Source: Bryobacterales bacterium (GTDB lineage: Bacteria; Acidobacteriota; Terriglobia; Bryobacterales; Bryobacteraceae). From it: 64,000 nt of DNA. Positions 42,741 through 50,987 of this stretch are shown here, piece by piece; position 1 is the stretch's first letter; each line of letters begins with the position of its first letter. The position numbers and the translations under genes are program-made. The notes under the pieces were generated by a model, which worked only from the letters and a program-made list of their open reading frames with translations, did not search any database and was not told where the DNA came from. The stretch spans positions 1 through 64,000 of the forward strand of contig CANFEY010000014.1 in the NCBI GenBank assembly GCA_947446025.1, read 5' to 3'.

Positions 42741-43574
42741 TTACGCGTTCCCCAATTGCGCCTGAGCCGCGTCCTCGCGCACCTGAGGCGTTCCCGCAGA
42801 ATGGTGCGAAAGCCGCTCGCGCAGCCGGTCCAGCCATACATCCGCTTCCAATTCCCCGCGCCATGCAATCGAGATCGCGCCCGTCTCCTCGGATACAACC
42901 ACAGCCAAGGCGTCCGTACCCTCCGTCACGCCGATCGCCGCCCGGTGCCGCGTGCCCATCTTGCGCAGGGCCATGCCGTGCGCGCCGGCCGGGTTGATAT
43001 GCAACGGCAGGAAACACGCCGCCGCCGCGATGCGGTCCCCTTGCAGGATCACCGCCCCGTCATGCAACTGCGCGCCCGGATGGAAAATTGCCAGCAGCAC
43101 ATCGCGCGAGACCACAGCATCCAAAGTGATGCCGCTCTCGATGAAGGTGCGCAGGCCGATATCCCGCTCCATCACAATCAGCGCGCCGACCCGTTTCTCC
43201 GCCATGTTCTCAACCGCGGAGAGGATTTCGTCCACGATCTCGCGCCGCTCCAGCCGGCCGCTTAGGCTGACGCGTCGCGCCCAGCGCACCCGTCCCAGCC
43301 GCGTGAGAAAACCCCGCAGTTCAGACTGGAACATCACGATCAAGGCGATGATGGCGTAGGGCGCCAGAGTTGCCAGCAGCGTCCGCAGCAGACGCATGCC
43401 CAGCCACCCCGCGGCCAGATACATCAGCACCAGCACGGCCATGCCGCTGAGCACGGACATCGCCCGCCGCCCGCGCAGCACCAGCACGAAGTTGTAGAGC
43501 AGCACCGCGACAACCACGATGTCGAGCACGGTGCGCACCGTGAGCATCGGATTGTCCGGCCAGGCAAAGGGCAT
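42741..43574 (-). CDS. cdaA: Diadenylate cyclase CdaA (c-di-AMP synthase)
   Basis: A 277-residue membrane enzyme that joins two ATP into c-di-AMP. Three N-terminal spans lie at about 15-33, 38-57 and 66-83. The DAC domain has the signature LHDGAVI (DGA at 172-174), and MGTRHRAAIGVTE (RHR at 209-211) contacts ATP. The C-terminal tail after 235 is charged. It is followed by the CdaR-like micro-frame and glmM, a compressed version of the cdaA-cdaR-glmM operon. Confidence 0.95.
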   Translation of the reverse strand: MPFAWPDNPMLTVRTVLDIVVVAVLLYNFVLVLRGRRAMSVLSGMAVLVLMYLAAGWLGMRLLRTLLATLAPYAIIALIVMFQSELRGFLTRLGRVRWARRVSLSGRLERREIVDEILSAVENMAEKRVGALIVMERDIGLRTFIESGITLDAVVSRDVLLAIFHPGAQLHDGAVILQGDRIAAAACFLPLHINPAGAHGMALRKMGTRHRAAIGVTEGTDALAVVVSEETGAISIAWRGELEADVWLDRLRERLSHHSAGTPQVREDAAQAQLGNA

Positions 43575-43584
43575 GCAGCTCGGC

Positions 43585-44130
43585 TTACTTAGCCTTGCCT
43601 TTCGCGGGCGCGGCCGGCTTAGCAGCGGCGGCCACGGGACCAGGAGCGCCCTTCATGGCCGAATCCCAGTGCTCCGCCACTTTGCCGTCGGTAATACGGA
43701 ACATATCAAACCATGTGGTGGTGTAGCGCTTCCCGGCCGCGGCCGGATCGTCGTATTCGCGCACGAAGGACATCGTCACGTAGTCGCCTTCAGCCTGCAC
43801 CGCCACCAGCCCGGTCAACGTATCGGGAATGGGTTGCGGCCCGCCCGGCAGCGCCGAGAAGTACGCCTTGAAGCCCGCGATCCCGGTATCCGCGTTGGGA
43901 TTGTGCTGCATATAGTCGTTGTGCATGAACTGCTCGCACAGATCCAGGCGCCGCCCTTGCAGCACAATGCGGAAAAAATCGTACGCTACTTTCTTATTGA
44001 CCGCCAGTTTCGGATCGTCACTCTTCAGTAACTCTTTCTGTCTGCTGGCAGCGACCGGAACCACCGGTAATGCGGCAAACAGCGGCGCGCTGAACGCCAG
44101 TAGGCCCGCGGCAACTACAAGTTTCTTCAT
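43585..44130 (-). CDS. Exported SnoaL/NTF2-like protein
   Basis: A 181-residue protein with the signal peptide MKKLVVAAGLLAFSAPLFA. The SnoaL-like cone fold is recognised from AYDFFRIVLQGRRLDLCEQFMHNDYMQHNPNADTGIAGFKAYFSALPG and TTWFDMFRITDGKVAEHWDSAM. Such proteins are polyketide cyclases, isomerases or ligand-binding proteins. The His/Asn pair in YMQHNPN is the usual active-site position. A low-complexity Ala/Pro/Lys tail follows. No partner is evident. Confidence 0.8.
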   Translation of the reverse strand: MKKLVVAAGLLAFSAPLFAALPVVPVAASRQKELLKSDDPKLAVNKKVAYDFFRIVLQGRRLDLCEQFMHNDYMQHNPNADTGIAGFKAYFSALPGGPQPIPDTLTGLVAVQAEGDYVTMSFVREYDDPAAAGKRYTTTWFDMFRITDGKVAEHWDSAMKGAPGPVAAAAKPAAPAKGKAK

Positions 44131-44159
44131 GGTCGTATAAATCTCCTTGTCTTGCTATT

Positions 44160-45238
44160 CTAACGCGCCCTCCACGCCCGGAACCGCCGGTACGCCAACG
44201 CGAACCCCGTCCACCCCAGCAGAGCCCCGCCAGCCGACGCGATCCCCGCCACCGTTTGGCCCACCACTCCGTAATATTCGCCCGTGTGAACGAAGCGCAT
44301 CCAGCTCCGGGCCCTCTGGCCGGCGTTCTGATCCGCGAAACCGGTCGCGCGCAAAACTTCTCCATTCCCGCGATCCAGCGTCAGCGTCGAACGCTTTTGC
44401 GGCTGCCCCCCATTTCCTTCATCAATGTTGAACGTGACAGGCGCGGCGTCGCTGTTTGGAACCTGAAGGCTGATCGTTCTCCACTCGGGCACGAGCTTCT
44501 GAACCTTGGCAACCAATGCGTCCAGCCGTACCGTGGAACGTCCTTGTTGCCGGGCCGGAGGTCCGCCTTTGCTTTTCCCCCGGGCCGGCGGCGCTACCCC
44601 GCTCGCCCGGTACACCAGATCGCAGGCCCAAGGATACGAAATGACCACCCCGCTCAGCACCACAAAGAACAAAGGCACGCAGCACCAGAAACCGGACGTA
44701 TTGTGCCAGTTAAAATCCCGCGCCTTACCCTGCAACCCGCCGCGGAACCACAACACCGCCCGAACACTTGGCCAAGTCCACTTGCGCGGTAGCCACAGGT
44801 ATAACCCGCTCACCACCAAGAACAGAAACAGCAGGTTTGAGGCTCCCGTAACCGCTCGCGCCGCCGCCCGGTTCGGCCCGCTGGCACCGAGCCAACGGTG
44901 CCAGTCCGTGACGGATCGAAAGAAGGCCTGCACCTTTGCTCCAGACCGCCCCAACTCCCTCCCCGTCTGCGCATCTACCACGCTAGTTCCCTCCGGCATC
45001 GTCAGGCTGACCGGCTGAGCGGCATCGGCTCGTATCGTGATGCTAGAGGCTTCTGGAAAGTTCTCCAGCAGCGCCTCTAGACCGATTGCCGGTCCTTCGA
45101 TTACCGTATCCGCTCCGTCCAAGCCAGGATCTGCTTTTCATAGGTCAGCAGGGTGCCGGTCACGCTCATCACCAACACAACCGATCCCGCCACGATGCCC
45201 GCGGCAAGATGCGCCCAGAACAAAGTCCGCCGCAGCAT
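44160..45238 (-). pseudogene. PepSY-associated membrane protein split by a frameshift
   Basis: The start at 45238 overlaps the siderophore receptor stop (TGATG) and reads MLRRTLFWAHLAAGIVAGS then VVLVMSVTGTLLTYEKQILAW, the typical first helix of PepSY-TM iron-uptake proteins, before a stop at 45101-45103. The rest continues in another frame from about 45122 (DGADTVIEG, then DWHRWLGASGPNR, LYLWLPRKW, HNTSGFWCCVPLFFVVLSGVVISYPWA, and WMRFVHTGEYYGVVGQTVAG). One missing or extra base near 45110-45125 explains it. Intact relatives probably act as heme-binding ferric reductases beside TonB receptors. A sequencing or assembly error cannot be excluded. Confidence 0.8.
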
Positions 45239-47310
45239 CAGAACCTCACCGTCAAACTAACCCGCATCGCGCGCGGCGAACCGGGCAGGATATTGTTGTT
45301 GCTGTGCGCCGTCGCGTAGTAGGTCCGGTCAAAGAGATTTTCCACGTTGGCCTGTAGGCTCATCGCTTTGGTAAGCGAATAAGACAAGGCTGCGTCGATT
45401 CGGGTGAACCCGGGCAACCGCACAGTGTTATCGATCGCCGCGAACATCCCCGTTTGCCGGATCACGCCCAACCCCGCCCCTATGCGCCTGGGGAACCGGT
45501 AGTGGTTCCACAACGAAACCGTGTGGTGCGGAACCAACGCAACTTGCGCACCCGCCGCCGCAGCGGAGGTTCGGGACGTCACATAAGCATTCTGGAACGC
45601 ATAGCCGCCGGAAACCTGCCAGGCGCGGGTTACGCTGCCACTGAGTGCGGTTTCAAACCCATTGGTCCTTTGCGCGCCCGTCTGGACGATGCGGCTAGGA
45701 TCATTCGGATCGACGCTCCGCGTGTTGGTGCGATTCAACCGGTACGTCGCCGCCGTCACCGTGAGCGAAGGGCGGATATTCCACTTCGCGCCGACTTCGT
45801 AATTCGTAAACTGCTCTGGCTTCAGCGCCTGCGTCGTCGCATCCAGCGAGGCAAACTGATCGCCGGCGCTGGGCAAATACGACACGCTATAGGTCCCGTA
45901 GAACGACACCGCATCGATCGGTTTGACCACAACTCCGACCCGTGGCGAGATCAAATTGTCTCTCCGTCCAAGCCGCATAGCACTCCGGTTGTCACGATAG
46001 CCGAGATCGAAGGATTCATAACGCAAGCCAGCGATCACCTGCACATGACGCGAAATCTCCACCTGATCCTGGGCGTAAACAGAAGCCACGCGCACATTCA
46101 CGGAGTTGTCCCGCGAGTTCCGCGAAAAATCCACGGCAGTGAAGTCCGTAGGGTTCGCAGACGGAACGCGCAGCAATACGGCACCGCCCGCAAACACTCC
46201 GTCGTAACGCGAATTCGCTGTCTTCTGCCGGCCAAACTCGGCTCCGTGGAGAAGTGTATGCCGCGCGCGCCCCGTCTGGATCGAATAGACCACATTGGTC
46301 TGATTGAAAATGTTGTCGCGCAGCGCCGCGTCCCGATATCCCGACAACGTCACCTCGGTTCCGGCCACATTCACCGCGCCAGGAAACACGTTCTGGTAGC
46401 TCTTGTCATAGTGTGCAGACAAAGCTTGATTGCGCACCACCGCGCGACCCATTTGCTGCTCCAACACCACCGAGCCCAACCGCACCTTCGCCCCCGCCCC
46501 GCTCGCATCCGGATTGCCGAAAAACGTCCGGATGTCCGCCGGCACAACACGGCCCTGGTAGGATGGCAACCCCCGGTCCACCACCCGGTCATCATGGAAT
46601 GCCTCATACGCCGCCCGCAGCCGCGTACGCGAATGGGGAGCGTACGTCACGCTGGGGTTCACCCCATACCGCTCCACGTTGGCGTAACGCCGGAATCCGT
46701 CTGAGTTCTCATACAACCCGTTAAAGCGGAACGCGAACTTCGGATGCAGCGCCTGCCCGAAATCGGAAGTGAAACGCCGGTTCAGGAACGACCCGCCTTG
46801 GAAGGTCACCTCGCGCAGCGGCATCCAGATCGCCTCCTTCGTCACGCGATTTAACACGCCCCCTCCCCCGCCCCGTCCGAACACCATCGCATTGGAGCCT
46901 TTCAGCGCCTCCACTCGATCCACGTTGTACAGGTCGCGAAAATACTGCGCGTCATCGCGCATGCCGTCCACAAAGAGGTCGGCTGTCGAGTGATTGCCCC
47001 GTATCACCGGAGCATCGCGGTGTCCCTCCCCCTGCGCCATGCTGATTCCGGGCATGTATCGCACCACATCCGTCATTTGCTGCATCCCCTGATCCCGAAT
47101 AAGTTCCTGCGTGACGATGGAGATCGATTGCGGAGTGTCCCGCAATGCAGTGGGGGTCTTCGTCGCGCTGCTCAGCGCCTTGACTTGGTACCCCGCCGAC
47201 TGCGGGGCCGAAACCTGGACGCGGAATAGAACTTCTTCCTCCTCGGGCGGTGCCTCTTGCCCCATCGCCGCGCGAGCAACCGCAATTAAAAAAAACAGTT
47301 TTGAACTCAT
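45238..47310 (-). CDS. TonB-dependent siderophore receptor
   Basis: A 690-residue outer-membrane receptor. A short signal peptide (MSSKLFFLIAVARAAMG) is followed by the plug: ALRDTPQSISIVTQELIRDQ, MTDVVRYMPGISMAQGEGHRDAPVIRG, FVDGMRDDAQYFRDLYNVDRVEALKGSNAMVFGRG. A 22-strand barrel ends in a terminal Phe (SLTVRF). The layout matches FhuA/FepA-like catecholate or hydroxamate receptors; the exact ligand is unknown. There is no N-terminal signalling (STN) domain. It is coupled to the PepSY gene downstream and preceded by an AT-rich control region. Confidence 0.93.
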   Translation of the reverse strand: MSSKLFFLIAVARAAMGQEAPPEEEEVLFRVQVSAPQSAGYQVKALSSATKTPTALRDTPQSISIVTQELIRDQGMQQMTDVVRYMPGISMAQGEGHRDAPVIRGNHSTADLFVDGMRDDAQYFRDLYNVDRVEALKGSNAMVFGRGGGGGVLNRVTKEAIWMPLREVTFQGGSFLNRRFTSDFGQALHPKFAFRFNGLYENSDGFRRYANVERYGVNPSVTYAPHSRTRLRAAYEAFHDDRVVDRGLPSYQGRVVPADIRTFFGNPDASGAGAKVRLGSVVLEQQMGRAVVRNQALSAHYDKSYQNVFPGAVNVAGTEVTLSGYRDAALRDNIFNQTNVVYSIQTGRARHTLLHGAEFGRQKTANSRYDGVFAGGAVLLRVPSANPTDFTAVDFSRNSRDNSVNVRVASVYAQDQVEISRHVQVIAGLRYESFDLGYRDNRSAMRLGRRDNLISPRVGVVVKPIDAVSFYGTYSVSYLPSAGDQFASLDATTQALKPEQFTNYEVGAKWNIRPSLTVTAATYRLNRTNTRSVDPNDPSRIVQTGAQRTNGFETALSGSVTRAWQVSGGYAFQNAYVTSRTSAAAAGAQVALVPHHTVSLWNHYRFPRRIGAGLGVIRQTGMFAAIDNTVRLPGFTRIDAALSYSLTKAMSLQANVENLFDRTYYATAHSNNNILPGSPRAMRVSLTVRF

Positions 47311-47518
47311 TCCGGTCCGGCCTTTCTTGATAAGGATGGATCCGGCCCGTAGAATGGGATGTTGCGAACCTTCGGGTTTTCGATCCACCGGGTCGCGGCT
47401 CTGTCGGCCAAGATAGGAGCTGCGATCCGGCTATTAGACAGACTGTTGCAGAACAAGATCCAGAGAGAACTAACATCCTGTCCAAAACAATCAGCAAACA
47501 GTCAAGTAATACACGACC

Positions 47519-47572
47519 AGTATAGTCTTAGATGCAAATTACTGTCAACTAGAAAATACAAATCATTTGCAT
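47519..47572 (-). promoter_or_regulatory. Promoter with flanking inverted repeat upstream of the siderophore receptor
   Basis: On the minus strand TTGACA (47548-47543) and TATACT (47524-47519) are 18 bp apart, a near-consensus promoter. An 8-bp inverted repeat has one arm, ATGCAAAT (47532-47539), within the spacer, and the other, ATTTGCAT (47565-47572), just upstream of the -35. The arms bracket the -35, as expected for a repressor site. The predicted leader is about 200 nt, in a notably AT-rich stretch. An iron-responsive repressor is a natural guess but is not proven; the arms are not a standard Fur box. Confidence 0.5.
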
Positions 47573-49077
47573 GTCCAGCCGCCGCCGCCCGGTGTCTGGA
47601 TCTCCAGTAGATCGCCCGCGCGGATCTGTATATGAGTCTTGGAATGAATTGGCTTGCCATTCAGCGTGTCCCGGCCGCACGCGCCATTTCCCGGAGCAAT
47701 CGTCCGCCGGTCCGCGATCAGCGTCACCTCAGCGTCCCTGAGAAAACGGAATGCGCGCACAATGCCGTCCCCGCCGCGATGCTTCCCTGCCCCGCCCGAG
47801 CCTCGGCGCACGCGGTAGGTCTCGATGCGTACCGGATACTGGTGCTCAAACGCCTCCACCGGCGTGTTCCAGCTGTTGGTCATGTGGGTGTGATGCACGC
47901 TCAGTCCCGGCCCCGCGGCGGATGCCCCCGCTCCACCGGCGATGGTTTCGTAATAGGCCCAGCCGGATGCGCCGAAGCTCACGTTGTTCATCGTGCCGCA
48001 GCTGGGCGCGGGGATGCGCTCCGGTGCCGCCTTCGCCAGCGCGCCCAGCAGTACATCGGTGATGCGCTGCGAGGTCTCCACATTGCCCGCGGCCATGGGA
48101 GCAGGAGCCAACGCATTCACCACCGTGCCCTCCGGCGCGATCACCCGAATGGGCCGCAGGATGCCGCTGGTGAACGGCACATCCTCGCGAATCAGGCAGC
48201 GGAACACATACGCAGTGGCCGCCAGCGTCACCGCGTAGTTCGCGTTCATGGGACCAGCCACTTGGCGCGCGGAGCCTGTGAAGTCCACCTCCGCCCCGCC
48301 GTTACCCAGCGTAATCCGCACGCGGATGCGCACCGGCGCGGCCGTGATGCCGTCGTTGTCCAGGAAATCTTCAAAGCTGTAGACGCCTTCGGGCAACGCG
48401 CGCAGTGTGGACCGCATCATGCGCTCGCTGTAATCCTGCAAGCCTCGCACGCCGGCGTTCAACCGAGCCGCTCCGTACTTCGCCGACAGCTGGCGCAGCC
48501 GGGCCGCACCGCGTTCGATGGACGCAAGTTGCGCCGCTAGGTCGCCTTCGCGCTCCACAGGGGTGCGCACGTTCGCGAGAATCAAACGCAGCAAGGCGCG
48601 ATCCAACTTGCCGCGCCGCTGGATCAGAATCGGCGGAATGCGCAGCCCCTCCTGATAAATCTCGCGAGCTAAGGGCATGGACCCCGGGCTCATCCCGCCC
48701 ACGTCCGAATGATGCGCCCGGCTGGCCACATAATACGCAGGCCTCTGGCCACCAATGAACACAGGAGCCACCGCCGTGATGTCCGGCAGATGCGTGCCCC
48801 CTTGAAAGGGATCGTTGACCAACGCGACATCGCCCTGCTCCAGCCGCAGCGAGTCCATCACCGCCCGCACCGATAGCGGCATCGCGCCCAAGTGTACCGG
48901 CATGTGGTCACCCATGGCGATGGTCTCCCCACGGGCATCATACAGAGCGCAAGAGTAGTCGCGCCGCTCCTTGATGTTGGCCGAGTACGACGACTTGCGC
49001 AGCACCGCGCCCATCTCCTCGGCAATAGAGACCAGCAAGTGGCGGAAGAGCTCAAGTTGAACGGCGTCCATGGCCAC
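47563..49077 (-). CDS. Hydantoinase B/oxoprolinase family protein (HyuB-like)
   Basis: A 504-residue protein of the HyuB/N-methylhydantoinase B family. Typical parts are LRKSSYSANIKERRDYSCALYDARGE, GDHMPVHLGAMPLSV, VNDPFQGGTHLPDITAVAPVF, SRAHHSDVGGMSPGSMP, DFTGSARQVAGPMNANYAVT and the Gly-rich end TPGGGGW. Family members are ATP-driven amidohydrolases or acetone-carboxylase subunits that need a HyuA-type ATPase partner. No such partner is adjacent, which is unusual. The start abuts the stop of the acyltransferase gene, so the two share a transcript. Confidence 0.88.
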   Translation of the reverse strand: MAMDAVQLELFRHLLVSIAEEMGAVLRKSSYSANIKERRDYSCALYDARGETIAMGDHMPVHLGAMPLSVRAVMDSLRLEQGDVALVNDPFQGGTHLPDITAVAPVFIGGQRPAYYVASRAHHSDVGGMSPGSMPLAREIYQEGLRIPPILIQRRGKLDRALLRLILANVRTPVEREGDLAAQLASIERGAARLRQLSAKYGAARLNAGVRGLQDYSERMMRSTLRALPEGVYSFEDFLDNDGITAAPVRIRVRITLGNGGAEVDFTGSARQVAGPMNANYAVTLAATAYVFRCLIREDVPFTSGILRPIRVIAPEGTVVNALAPAPMAAGNVETSQRITDVLLGALAKAAPERIPAPSCGTMNNVSFGASGWAYYETIAGGAGASAAGPGLSVHHTHMTNSWNTPVEAFEHQYPVRIETYRVRRGSGGAGKHRGGDGIVRAFRFLRDAEVTLIADRRTIAPGNGACGRDTLNGKPIHSKTHIQIRAGDLLEIQTPGGGGWTCK

Positions 49078-49902
49078 TTATGCCTCCTTGGCAGGCTGCG
49101 TCTTCCAACGGCGGTGAATCCACAACCATTGGTCAGGATACTCCCGGATGACGCGCTCCAGCACGGCGTGGACAGCTTGGGTATCGGCCTGCACGTCGCC
49201 GGTCATCGGGACCTCAGGGTAAAAGTGGATCGCGTAGCGCTGTTCGGCCTCATGCCACAGCGCGAAACCGGGGACCACCGCCGCCCCGGTGCGATGGGCA
49301 AACTTCACGAACGCCGCATTCGCGCACGCCTTGCGACCGAAGAAATCGATAAACACGCCTTCCTCCGGTGACGAATTCTGATCGATCAGAATGCCCACGG
49401 ATTCGCCCGCGTGCAACGCCTTGAAGATCGCACGCGCGGCCTCCTTCTTGCGGATGATGGGATTGCCGGAGCGCGCGCGGCGCTGCTCCACGAAAGCATC
49501 GATGCGCGGGTTGTCCAGCGGGCGCACCACAATGTTCATCGGTCCCGTCATGTAAGCATGCGCGAAGGCGCTGAGCTCCCAATTGCCCAGGTGTGCAGTC
49601 GCCACGAGCACGCCTTTGCCCCGGGCCATCGCAGCGGTGAAATTCTCCAGACCCTCGTAGCCGATCCACCGCTGCATGTTTTCCCGATTCATCGACGGGA
49701 ACCGTGCAAAGGCAGCAATCAAGCGAGCGATGGAGCGGAACACGCCGTCAATGACCGGCTCGGGATCAATGTATCCGGCTTGCGTGAGATTCTCGCGAGC
49801 GATCTTGCGATAGCGCGGCACGGCGAGGTCCAGCAGCTTCGCGAACAGTGGCGCAGCCGAAGGCACTGCAAGCACAAACCGCACCAGCAGGTAGGCGAGC
49901 AT
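49078..49902 (-). CDS. LpxL/HtrB-family lipid A acyltransferase
   Basis: A 274-residue inner-membrane acyltransferase with an N-terminal span (MLAYLLVRFVLAVPSAAPLF). The catalytic H-x4-E site is ATAHLGNWELSAFAHAY. MNIVVRPLDNPRIDAFVEQRRARSGNPII and GESVGILIDQNSSPEEGVFIDFFGRKA match LpxL-type enzymes that add a secondary acyl chain to Kdo-lipid A. YPDQWLWIHRRWKT is the usual end. It overlaps mnmA by 1 bp. Confidence 0.9.
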   Translation of the reverse strand: MLAYLLVRFVLAVPSAAPLFAKLLDLAVPRYRKIARENLTQAGYIDPEPVIDGVFRSIARLIAAFARFPSMNRENMQRWIGYEGLENFTAAMARGKGVLVATAHLGNWELSAFAHAYMTGPMNIVVRPLDNPRIDAFVEQRRARSGNPIIRKKEAARAIFKALHAGESVGILIDQNSSPEEGVFIDFFGRKACANAAFVKFAHRTGAAVVPGFALWHEAEQRYAIHFYPEVPMTGDVQADTQAVHAVLERVIREYPDQWLWIHRRWKTQPAKEA

Positions 49903-50987
49903 TACTCGATCCAGCCGCCTCCCAGCACCAGTTCTCCGCGATAAAACACCGCGGCCTGGCCGGGAGTCAAGGCGCGCTGCGGCTCGTCGAAGACAACTTC
50001 TTTGCCGGTGATGGTCGCGGGCGCGGCGTTGTGCCGGTTGCGGATTTTCACCTCCGCGCGGATCGGCTCGGACGGCTCGGCGATGGAAATCCAGTTGATG
50101 TCCGCCACACGCATTCCGGTGCGCAGCAGTTCATCGTTGCGGCCGATCGTTACACGCTGGGTGGCCGGCTCGGTGGAGATGACATACAACGGCTCCCCCG
50201 CCGCGATGCCCAGGCCCCGGCGCTGGCCCACGGTAAAGCGGTGGACGCCTTCATGCTCGCCCAACACTTCGCCATCGGGCGTGACGAATTCGCCGGTGGC
50301 ATCCGGCGGCGCGATGCCCTGCTCCTTTGAATAAGCTGCGATGAAGCCCGCGTAGTCGCCGTTCGGAACGAAACAAATCTCCTGGCTATCCGGCTTCGAC
50401 GCCGTTGGAATGCCCAACTGCGCCGCAAGCTCGCGCACCGCGCTCTTCTGCATTCCGCCCAGCGGGAACAGCGTGCGCGAGAGCTGATCCTGCGTGAGCC
50501 CGAACAGGAAGTAGGTCTGGTCTTTACTGTGGTCCACGCCGCGCAGCATTTCCCAGCGGCCTGACTCTGCATTGTGGCGGATCTGCGCGTAGTGCCCCGT
50601 CGCGATTTGCTCCGCGCCCACGCCCTCCGCCATGTCCAGGAACTGATCGAACTTGATGAAGTTGTTACACAGCGTGCAAGGGATCGGCGTGCGCCCCGCG
50701 AGGTATTCGCTCACGAAGGGCTTGACTACCTGTTGCTCAAAACGGTCCTCGAAGTTGAGTACGTAATAAGGAATGCCGAGCAGCTGCGCGACTCCCCGCG
50801 CATCGTACACGTCGTCGAGCGAGCAGCAGCGGCCCGTGGCTTTATCCGATTGCAGCTCCGGGAGGCGGCGCTGATTCCATAGCTGCATAGTCAGGCCGAT
50901 GACGGCTTCGCCGCGTGAGTGCAGCAGACCCGCGACAACGGAGCTATCCACGCCGCCGGACATAGCCACCGCGATGGGTTTAGACAT
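49902..50987 (-). CDS. mnmA: tRNA-specific 2-thiouridylase
   Basis: MnmA (361 residues) adds sulfur at U34 of tRNA-Glu, -Gln and -Lys. The PP-loop is AMSGGVDSSVVAGLL. The first catalytic Cys is in IPCTLCNNFIKFDQFL, RDQTYFL-like KDQTYFLFGLTQDQL follows, and the second Cys lies in DSQEICFVPNGDY. The C-terminal barrel carries FTVGQRRGLGIAAGEPLYV. Sulfur is relayed from IscS, whose gene overlaps it by 8 bp upstream, a functional pairing. Confidence 0.96.
   Translation of the reverse strand: MSKPIAVAMSGGVDSSVVAGLLHSRGEAVIGLTMQLWNQRRLPELQSDKATGRCCSLDDVYDARGVAQLLGIPYYVLNFEDRFEQQVVKPFVSEYLAGRTPIPCTLCNNFIKFDQFLDMAEGVGAEQIATGHYAQIRHNAESGRWEMLRGVDHSKDQTYFLFGLTQDQLSRTLFPLGGMQKSAVRELAAQLGIPTASKPDSQEICFVPNGDYAGFIAAYSKEQGIAPPDATGEFVTPDGEVLGEHEGVHRFTVGQRRGLGIAAGEPLYVISTEPATQRVTIGRNDELLRTGMRVADINWISIAEPSEPIRAEVKIRNRHNAAPATITGKEVVFDEPQRALTPGQAAVFYRGELVLGGGWIE

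Noticed and set aside
45454-46704. Forward frame of 416 codons opposite the siderophore receptor
   Set aside because: His/Arg/Pro-rich translation typical of antisense of a barrel gene; no ribosome binding site.
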